DNA of 8,904 bases from contig JAEXTI010000116.1 in assembly GCA_023406965.1 (NCBI GenBank), forward strand, positions 1 through 8,904, given 5' to 3'. Shown here one piece after another: positions 1 through 5,719 of this stretch. Position numbers and translations under genes: made by a program. Below the pieces are notes generated by a model. That model saw only the letters and a program-made list of their open reading frames with translations. It made no database searches and was not told where the DNA came from. This DNA comes from Chloroflexota bacterium (lineage in GTDB: Bacteria; Chloroflexota; Anaerolineae; Anaerolineales; Anaerolineaceae). Every line of letters begins with the position of its first letter. Position 1 is the first letter of the stretch.

Positions 1-266
1 ACCGGGCCGAGCATGACATCCCAGAAGGGTTGCACGCCGCCCTGCATGGACAGGGAAGGCCAGCCCGCGGCAGTGACGATGAAGCCCAACCCGGCAGTAC
101 GCAGGTCATTGTCGGGGACAGGGCGCAAGCCCACCGAGCCGGCTTGCCACGTCGAAGGGGTGATCGTTGTTTGCGCCTGCACCGGCTGGGGTGCCTGGGC
201 CGAACGCCCGGAAAGCAGGGCCAGCACCATTAACACTGAAATATACTGAAGCAAGGTTCTTTTCAT
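1..266 (-). CDS. Exported protein of unknown function, 5' part only
   Basis: The first 88 codons of a gene that leaves the window at its left edge, with no stop codon reached. The product starts MKRTLLQYIS, continues with a hydrophobic stretch (about residues 8-20), and has a good signal peptidase site near VQA|QTT (residues 29-32), so it should be exported. The visible mature part (residues 32-88) is rich in Gly, Pro and Thr and shows no motif I recognise. The ATG at 266 is well supported by an AGGAGG ribosome binding site at 279-274, 7 nt upstream. It lies 16 bp after the stop codon of the PQQ-like propeller gene and has no promoter of its own, so it is probably the second gene of that operon. 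A role alongside the propeller protein outside the membrane is inference. It could be another beta-propeller or a cell-surface repeat protein; the missing C-terminal part would decide. Confidence 0.8.
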   Translation of the reverse strand, partial: MKRTLLQYISVLMVLALLSGRSAQAPQPVQAQTTITPSTWQAGSVGLRPVPDNDLRTAGLGFIVTAAGWPSLSMQGGVQPFWDVMLGP

Positions 267-273
267 CGAAGCG

Positions 274-279
274 CCTCCT
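274..279 (-). promoter_or_regulatory. Strong Shine-Dalgarno of the left-edge exported protein
   Basis: AGGAGG on the minus strand, 7 nt before the ATG at 266. It sits in the 16-bp space after the propeller stop codon and fixes the start of the downstream partial gene. Confidence 0.8.
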
Positions 280-282
280 GCC

Positions 283-1767
283 TTAATTCGCAGAGCGCAC
301 GATGAGCTCGTACACGCTGATGTGATAGAACAAGCCGTTGGCTACCGATACGGCATTGGCGCCGCCGCCCTGGGTGTTGTTGAACATCTCGGCGTTCGAC
401 TTGCCCAGGTCAACTTCGGTCCAGGTGTTATTGTTCAGGTTAAATGCGCCAGTGAACTGGACGTTTTGTTCCTGATAGTGCATGGTGAAGATCAAGTTGC
501 CGGTGCAGGTGGTGGCCATGGTCTCGTCGCCGTGGCCGCTGCCCTCATCGGAACCTCCTTCCACCAGCATGTCCACCAACACCCGCGCATTGGGATCCAA
601 CCGCCCCCAGCCAATATAAAAGTCGTCATTGGGGAATGGCGCCGACATGACCAGGTAGCCGTTCCGGTCGACGCAGGGTGGAGCTGAGCCGCCGTTCATG
701 GTCTGGTACCAGTAGTGAATGGTGGGCGTGCCCAAAGCGCCAGTGGTTTCGTTGAAGCGGAACATGGTGATGGGCATGGTACTGGGGTTATAAGCATTCA
801 GCACAGCCTGCTGCGCCGAAGCGCTGGGCGGGTCGGAGAGCGTATCCGGGCCCAGGTAACCCTTGTTCCAAGGCCGCACGTATACATAGCCGTTCCAAAC
901 CAGCGGGTAGTAATCCTTGAAGGCCATGGCGGGAACCTTGGCGCTGGTCCATACAGAGTTGCCATTGGCAATGCTGCGCGCATAGACACGCATATCCATG
1001 GCGGTGAAGTAGACGGTGGTACCGGCGGTGTTGGCCGCGGCGGTCATCAGGATGGGCCCGCCCGCCTGGAATGACCAGGAGATGGCTCCGTCGGACGGGT
1101 TGAGCGCATAGAACACGCCGTTACGCCCGCCGATGAGCACTTTGCCCCCGGCCAGGAGCGGCGCGGTGGAAAAGCCCAGGCGGGTGGAAAGCTGCTTCTT
1201 CCACAACTGCGCCCCGGTGGAAGGATTGACGGCGTACACAGCGCCATCCATGGAGCCAAAGTACACCCGGTTATCCCCGGCAGCCACACTGTTGAGGATA
1301 GGCCCGCCCGCGGTAAAGACCCAATTCTGGGCTCCGTTGGCCGCATTGAGGGCGTACAGGTTGCCACTCTCGGTGCCCACAAAGACCCGGCCACCATAGA
1401 TGATGGCCTGCACTTGCGGGTGAATTTTTTCGGGCTGGAAGGCTCGCTTCCATACGATTGAGAAATTGGTGCCTAAGGTAGCGGGGGTATAGCCGGTGTG
1501 CTGGGCGTCATTCTGCAACTGCGGCCACTGAGTAGTGTCGTTCTGAGCGTTGGGCGCAGCCAACGGCAATACCAGCGATTCCGTTTCGACAGGCCCATCC
1601 CACAGGAACTCGGGCAACTCTTCTTCTTGAGACATGCCTTGCGGCGTTGGATCTTCAGGCCCCCCATCCTGTGCGCTGGCGCTCCACCTTTGTGGAACCA
1701 ATCCCCCTACCCCCCACATCGCCAGGCACAGCACTGCAAGAACAGCAAGCTGTTTTGCAATTTTCAT
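283..1767 (-). CDS. Exported PQQ-binding-like (outer-membrane-BamB/WD40-like) beta-propeller protein
   Basis: 494 residues. Residues 1-33 form a signal peptide (MKIAKQ, hydrophobic core 8-24, cleavage near SASA|Q), so the protein acts outside the cytoplasm. After an acidic linker (about 34-60), the motif WPQLQNDAQHTG (81-92) is the usual opening of a PQQ-like repeat domain. Propeller blades follow, with the pattern V-x-x-G-x-x-x-G-x-x-Y-A-L/V-N/D-x-x-x-G-x-x-x-W at about 128-149, 168-189 and 210-231, and a degenerate one at 252-273. The C-terminal half (about 280-494) is less regular. The mature protein has only two cysteines (C365, C421), a possible disulfide. No catalytic residues are evident; proteins of this type usually serve as scaffolds or binding proteins, and quinone binding is not implied. 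The start at 1767 is preferred over an in-frame TTG at 1848 because of the AAGGA site and the signal peptide. It is the first gene after a clear promoter. Confidence 0.88.
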   Translation of the reverse strand: MKIAKQLAVLAVLCLAMWGVGGLVPQRWSASAQDGGPEDPTPQGMSQEEELPEFLWDGPVETESLVLPLAAPNAQNDTTQWPQLQNDAQHTGYTPATLGTNFSIVWKRAFQPEKIHPQVQAIIYGGRVFVGTESGNLYALNAANGAQNWVFTAGGPILNSVAAGDNRVYFGSMDGAVYAVNPSTGAQLWKKQLSTRLGFSTAPLLAGGKVLIGGRNGVFYALNPSDGAISWSFQAGGPILMTAAANTAGTTVYFTAMDMRVYARSIANGNSVWTSAKVPAMAFKDYYPLVWNGYVYVRPWNKGYLGPDTLSDPPSASAQQAVLNAYNPSTMPITMFRFNETTGALGTPTIHYWYQTMNGGSAPPCVDRNGYLVMSAPFPNDDFYIGWGRLDPNARVLVDMLVEGGSDEGSGHGDETMATTCTGNLIFTMHYQEQNVQFTGAFNLNNNTWTEVDLGKSNAEMFNNTQGGGANAVSVANGLFYHISVYELIVRSAN

Positions 1768-1774
1768 TTTTACT

Positions 1775-1779
1775 TCCTT
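1775..1779 (-). promoter_or_regulatory. Shine-Dalgarno that sets the start of the PQQ-like protein
   Basis: AAGGA on the minus strand, 7 nt before the ATG at 1767. The reading frame stays open upstream to a TTG at 1848, which would put 27 extra residues ahead of a good signal peptide. This site favours the internal ATG. Confidence 0.8.
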
Positions 1780-1786
1780 ATAGACG

Positions 1787-1825
1787 ACGGGCTCCCTCAG
1801 GGGTAGATAGTGAAGGGTCACCCGT
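1787..1825 (-). other. Hairpin in the 5' leader of the PQQ-like gene
   Basis: On the minus strand, ACGGG (1825-1821) pairs with CCCGT (1791-1787). Inside it, CCCTTCA (1817-1811) pairs with TGAGGG (1799-1794) with one bulged base, leaving an 11-nt loop. The foot of the stem ends 7 nt before the AAGGA ribosome binding site. No U-tract follows, so it is not an intrinsic terminator. It could stabilise the leader or modulate translation. I could not match it to a known riboswitch class. The pairing is seen directly; the function is inference. Confidence 0.4.
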
Positions 1826-1888
1826 AAAAACGCTCGCGCCGACAACAAGCATTAATAAGATCAATTTTCTAAACTATCGGCAATTTGC

Positions 1889-1917
1889 ATTATAAAGGCA
1901 AGAAGCGTGATTTACAA
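1889..1917 (-). promoter_or_regulatory. Sigma70-type promoter for the PQQ-like operon
   Basis: On the minus strand, TTGTAA (1917-1912, four of six consensus bases) and a perfect TATAAT (1894-1889) are separated by 17 bp. Transcription would start near 1884-1882, giving a leader of about 115 nt before the ATG at 1767. The promoter lies in the only long intergenic gap of the window and marks the start of a second transcription unit. Confidence 0.7.
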
Positions 1918-1941
1918 GCCCCAAACCTTACAGCTTTTTAA

Positions 1942-1975
1942 CCGTAGAAATAACCGGTTTATGACCGATCTACGG
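1942..1975 (-). repeat. Inverted repeat just after the Asp-box protein stop codon
   Basis: CCGTAGA and TCTACGG (7-bp arms at 1969-1975 and 1942-1948) enclose a second stem, CGGT/ACCG (1964-1967 with 1955-1958), with a 5-nt loop. It begins 2 bp after the stop codon of the large propeller gene and could mark the 3' end of that transcript. The minus-strand sequence after it is TTAAAAAG, not a run of T, so it is not a classical intrinsic terminator. On the plus strand a run of seven T (1987-1993) lies 11 bp beyond it, but no plus-strand gene is seen. It may act as a 3'-end stabiliser, a weak terminator or an operator. Confidence 0.45.
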
Positions 1976-1977
1976 AG

Positions 1978-4671
1978 TTACTTCAGTTTTTTTCCGCGAA
2001 TGAAAACGACGCCTAAGCCGAGGCCGATAGCCAGCAGCGATGCGCCAATGCTTACCGCCAGGGCCATGCTCAGACCGCCCTGGTCGCCCTGTGGGGCCTC
2101 GAGCGCCGCCAGGTCAGTGGTGGGCGTGGGCGCGGCGGTCTCAGTAATCTCAGCCATCGCTTCCGGCGTGGGCGAGGACACTGGCATGAGCGCCACCGGG
2201 GTGATCTGCACCGCGGGAATGCGGATCGTGCGGCGGGTGAACATCAACTTGTAGGCTTGCGTCTGGTCAGACAGCTCGTTGAGCCCGCGCATGGTTACCG
2301 CCGCCAGGTCGCCCAAGCCGTTCACAGCTGCCGCGACAGGATACTCGCCGCTCAGTTCTGTTTGACCGGCCACAAAATTATCGACTTCGATCCAATCGGC
2401 GCCGCCCCACTTCCAGTAATCGATCGTTTGGATTTGCTGGGCGTCGCTGGACACGCGGAAGAGGTGCAATTGTCCGGCGCTGTCTGCCACAACGTCGCCC
2501 AACCAAAAGTTACCCGTCCCATTGAGCACGCGGCCCACCCTGCTCCAGGTTTCTCCACCATCCAGCGAGAGTTGATGGTATACCACGTCACCCTGCTCAC
2601 TTTCTTCCTGCCAGATGCGGTGTACCGTGTTGGGAGCAGCGGTCAACAGGCGGTAATGTTTCACCCGTCGGGAAGATATCGATTGCGCTTCGGTCCAGGT
2701 AGCCCCGCGATCCGTCGATTGCAGGTACAGGGCCCGGTTCATCACGCCAGAGACGTTGAGCATTCCATCCCCCACCAGCAGGTGCAGGGTACCGTCAAAA
2801 CCGGCACGCAGTATGGGTTCTTGCACAACCTCGAGGCCGGCCTGAACGCCGTCCAGAATCATCTGGGGATCGCTCCAGTTCTTGCCACCGTCTGAGGAGG
2901 AGAGCAGATAAATACCGCGGTTCTCATTAATCGGCACGGCATAGACCACAAAGAGCGTGCCGGAAGGGTCTACCACCAGATCGGGCATGTCGGCAGTCAT
3001 CTCGTCCACCGGCAAATCGGACAAAGCCGCCCATTCCAGCGCGCTGCCGGCCCGGGCCGCTACGGCCCAGGTGTAATGCAGCTTGCGGGCCGCCTCGTCT
3101 TTCCACACCAGTGAAATTTTGCCATCCTGTCCAATATCTACAGTCATGCGGCCCACGGAATCTTCAAGAGCCGAATAGATGGGCAATGGTTTTGTCCAAC
3201 TGCCGCCACCCCAATAGCTGTAATAGATGGCGTCGTTGGTCAGCACAGTGGCCTCGGTGCCCTCTGCCACCGGGGCTGGGTCTTCCACCTGGCTCCATAA
3301 AGCGTGGATGCCGTCCTGGCTGTCCACCGCAATATTGATATGCTCAAGATTATTTTGGGTTGATTGAATTTGTTCCGCAACCCGCCATCCGGTTACCTGG
3401 GAGAACCAGGAGTCGATATCGGTCAACGAACGACCCGAAACCCAAATATCCTGCCCGCTTTCCTGGTCACAGCCCGCCACAGCCAGTGCCTGAGAAGGCA
3501 GGAACACCGGCACCTGGCAATCCAGGCGGACGTTGTTCAGCGTTTCGGAGTCCACGAACTCGAACAACTCGGGCCAGGACTGCGTTTGGCTCCATTCCTT
3601 GCCGTTCCAGGCAGTGAAGTACATCTGGCCTTTGACCGTGTCGGTCAGCAAGGTGTAATCACTCACACCGGATTTCAAACGCCGGTCTTGGGCGCAGTCC
3701 ACATAGGGAAGGTTGGCACGCTGGCGCTCGCTCCAGGTTTCACCTGCATCCTGCGACACCACATAGTAGTTGAAACAAACGCCCTGAGGTTGGCCAACCT
3801 GCCAGGTCATGAGCACGTTTTTCTGAGTGGCTGAAACGCTGATCGCGAAGGGGACGGTGGAGCCGCCCAAGGTTGCCGGGCCATCCACCTCCACCGGTTC
3901 TTCCCAACGTTTTCCGTCGGTCAGCAAACGCGAGAACAGGACTCGCTTGCGGGCAAGGTTATCAAAGGTGACGAACACCCCCGTCTCGCCGTCCAGGTTG
4001 GTCACCGACAGATCCACGGTGTTGCGGGGATCTTCGTCATCCAATTCCGAGCGGCGGATGTAGTACGAAGAGCCGTACACCAGGGTTGGAATGTTCCAGG
4101 TGGCGCCGTTGTTGAACGAAGTGGTGTAATAAACTCCGGCGTTCGAGGACGTGTAATCAGCCGCCTGAATGTAAGCCATGTGGAAAACGCCCTTGTCGTC
4201 CACCTCAACATCAAAATCCTCGATCGAGTTGGCGATCAGATAGGGCGCAGTCCAGGCCGTGTTCGTACCGAGACTCGCCGCAGAGATGGAGCTGGAACGC
4301 AAGCCGTTATTCTCGCCAAACCACAACATGGCCAGGCGACCATGAAGACCGCCCACCAACGTGGGCGCAGGGATTTGCAGCCCCAATAGCGAGGCGTGGG
4401 TGAAGGGATAGGTGATCCACAGCGGCTGCTGCCATCCATCTTTGGTCGAGCGCGTATAGAAAAAGCGGTTGTCTGAATCTCGCCAGGACACGTGCAAGAC
4501 CCCGTCACTATCGACCGCGGCGATGGGATCAAACGTTCCTCCGGATTGGGATACGTTGACCGGCTGGCTCAGGTCAATGCCTTCGATCTGCGCCCGGGTT
4601 TGAGGCGCAGGCAGAGAAAGCACTAGAAAAGCTGCCAGGGCAATGGATGTCAACAGCCGCGACCATCTCAT
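1978..4671 (-). CDS. Large membrane-anchored, exported Asp-box (BNR/sialidase-like) beta-propeller protein
   Basis: 897 residues. An N-terminal signal peptide (about 1-28, MRWSRLL, hydrophobic 8-20, cleavage near TRAQ) leads into a long extracytoplasmic region. Five Asp-box motifs (S-x-D/N-x-G-x-x-W) are visible: SFNNGATW 185-192, SQDAGETW 306-313, SSDGGKNW 592-599, STDRGATW 652-659 and SLDGGETW 702-709. They mark sialidase-type propeller blades, perhaps two propellers. The Asp box is structural; I could not identify the Arg triad and Tyr/Glu pair of true sialidases, so binding or scaffolding is as likely as hydrolysis. All four cysteines (299, 326, 385, 401) fall in one stretch, suggesting disulfides. 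A Pro/Thr-rich stalk (about 822-862) precedes a membrane segment (about 868-890) and the basic tail RGKKLK. The start lies 4 bp after the nadE-like stop codon; the only nearby Shine-Dalgarno-like sequence, GGGAG, is 12 nt away, so translational coupling to nadE is plausible. Confidence 0.87.
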   Translation of the reverse strand: MRWSRLLTSIALAAFLVLSLPAPQTRAQIEGIDLSQPVNVSQSGGTFDPIAAVDSDGVLHVSWRDSDNRFFYTRSTKDGWQQPLWITYPFTHASLLGLQIPAPTLVGGLHGRLAMLWFGENNGLRSSSISAASLGTNTAWTAPYLIANSIEDFDVEVDDKGVFHMAYIQAADYTSSNAGVYYTTSFNNGATWNIPTLVYGSSYYIRRSELDDEDPRNTVDLSVTNLDGETGVFVTFDNLARKRVLFSRLLTDGKRWEEPVEVDGPATLGGSTVPFAISVSATQKNVLMTWQVGQPQGVCFNYYVVSQDAGETWSERQRANLPYVDCAQDRRLKSGVSDYTLLTDTVKGQMYFTAWNGKEWSQTQSWPELFEFVDSETLNNVRLDCQVPVFLPSQALAVAGCDQESGQDIWVSGRSLTDIDSWFSQVTGWRVAEQIQSTQNNLEHINIAVDSQDGIHALWSQVEDPAPVAEGTEATVLTNDAIYYSYWGGGSWTKPLPIYSALEDSVGRMTVDIGQDGKISLVWKDEAARKLHYTWAVAARAGSALEWAALSDLPVDEMTADMPDLVVDPSGTLFVVYAVPINENRGIYLLSSSDGGKNWSDPQMILDGVQAGLEVVQEPILRAGFDGTLHLLVGDGMLNVSGVMNRALYLQSTDRGATWTEAQSISSRRVKHYRLLTAAPNTVHRIWQEESEQGDVVYHQLSLDGGETWSRVGRVLNGTGNFWLGDVVADSAGQLHLFRVSSDAQQIQTIDYWKWGGADWIEVDNFVAGQTELSGEYPVAAAVNGLGDLAAVTMRGLNELSDQTQAYKLMFTRRTIRIPAVQITPVALMPVSSPTPEAMAEITETAAPTPTTDLAALEAPQGDQGGLSMALAVSIGASLLAIGLGLGVVFIRGKKLK

Positions 4672-4675
4672 AACT

Positions 4676-5653
4676 TTATTCTACTCCCAACGGTGCGCTG
4701 CGCAGATAGGCGGTCGTTTTTTGCTTACGGACGATGTCCTGCTCAACCCGAGCGACCTGCTCTGCGGTCAAGTCGAGGGCGGCGGCGATCTCGGCAGCCA
4801 CCAGCCCCTGCTCAAAACCCAACCAGATGGTATCCAGCAGATCGTAAGGGATGCGGTAGAAGAATTCTTCCTGCGTGCCGCCGCCGGGATAAGTATCGGT
4901 GGTGGGCGGGCGGCTACAAATGCTGGCGGGAACGCCCAAGTATTCGGCTAACTGGTAGACCTGAGTCTTAAAGAGGTGGCGGATGGGGGCGATATCGTAC
5001 AAACCATCCCCGCCCTTCACAAAGAAGCCCAGGTCGTGCTCGTTCTTGTTGGGCGTGCCAATGACGGCGTAATTGCGCAACTCGGCGTGATAGTATTCCA
5101 TGTTGGTGCGCGTGCGCTGCTTGAAGTTGGACGAAGCCACAATCTGGTAGTATTCGCGCAGGGGCAGGCGCTGGCGCATCTCCACACCATCGGGGCCGGT
5201 GACCACCAGGTGGAAGATATTCAAGGTGCCTTGATCCAGCAAGTCGCCCGGAAGGACAATTTTGGCCTTCCAGCCCGGTTGGTACTGCGGGAAAACCCGC
5301 TGAATGGCCTCATCCCGCCGCCGGTAGCAACCGGCGCCTTCCAGCGTGGCGGTGATATCCTCGGTAACCGGTTCGACGCCGAAGGCAGCCGCCAGTTCCA
5401 GGGCCAATTCGGCGCTTTCAGGGCTGGACTCTTTTTCAGGCAGCAATAGACCAATCACCCGTTCGGGGCCAAAGGCGCGCGCCGCCAGAGCCAGCACCAC
5501 CGAGGAGTCTATTCCACCGCTGATGCCAACCACCGCGCCCTGGCGATGCAGGCGTTGATTGACGGTCTCGCGCAACGAGTCGATGATCCGTTGGGTTTCT
5601 GCCTGCGCATCCAACGCCAAGGATTTTTTGCCGAAATTCAATAAGTTCATCAT
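4676..5653 (-). CDS. nadE: NAD-synthetase-like (NadE family) PP-loop ATP pyrophosphatase
   Basis: 325 residues. NadE converts deamido-NAD to NAD using ATP and ammonia. SGGIDSS (45-51) is the PP-loop that binds ATP/PPi. The family's C-terminal block is recognisable: IGTPNKNE (198-205), GFFVKGGDG (209-217), D-x-x-P-I-x-x-L-x-K-x-QV (220-232) and TTDTYPGGGTQEEF (251-264). Compared with my memory of E. coli NadE (275 residues, VGTDHAAE, HKRRPP near the end), it is longer, has an insert of roughly 40-50 residues around 105-170, reads TPNKN where NadE reads TDHAA, and ends in KQKTTAYLRSAP. No glutaminase domain is present, so ammonia must come from elsewhere, possibly from the adjacent AsnB. It may therefore be a paralogue acting on another carboxylate or adenylate. 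The start is one of two adjacent ATG codons (5653, 5650); AGGA sites at 5667-5664 and 5660-5657 fit either. It starts 66 bp after asnB and ends 4 bp before the surface propeller gene. Confidence 0.85.
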   Translation of the reverse strand: MMNLLNFGKKSLALDAQAETQRIIDSLRETVNQRLHRQGAVVGISGGIDSSVVLALAARAFGPERVIGLLLPEKESSPESAELALELAAAFGVEPVTEDITATLEGAGCYRRRDEAIQRVFPQYQPGWKAKIVLPGDLLDQGTLNIFHLVVTGPDGVEMRQRLPLREYYQIVASSNFKQRTRTNMEYYHAELRNYAVIGTPNKNEHDLGFFVKGGDGLYDIAPIRHLFKTQVYQLAEYLGVPASICSRPPTTDTYPGGGTQEEFFYRIPYDLLDTIWLGFEQGLVAAEIAAALDLTAEQVARVEQDIVRKQKTTAYLRSAPLGVE

Positions 5654-5719
5654 GTGTCCTGGTTCCTATGTGTTTGGAGTCTTTGGGAAGCGCCGTGATG
5701 ACACCCCTGGGGTTTGGCT

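Noticed and set aside
13..249. Short plus-strand open frames at the left edge
   Set aside because: They are antisense to the 5' part of an exported protein that has a strong ribosome binding site and signal peptide.
1768..1848. Longer start (TTG at 1848) for the PQQ-like protein
   Set aside because: It would put 27 residues before a clean signal peptide, lies in the leader hairpin region and is less well supported than the ATG at 1767 with AAGGA 7 nt upstream.
1768..1888. Known riboswitch (for example the cyclic-di-GMP type) in the leader
   Set aside because: I could not find the conserved core bases of any class I know; only a simple hairpin is visible.
1978..4671. Active sialidase call for the Asp-box protein
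   Set aside because: Asp boxes are structural and occur in many propellers. The catalytic Arg triad and Tyr/Glu pair could not be located.
5703..5713. ACCCC-T-GGGGT palindrome after the asnB stop codon, considered as a terminator
   Set aside because: The arms are too close for a stable long hairpin, and no T-run follows on the minus strand. Read-through into the nadE-like gene is more likely.
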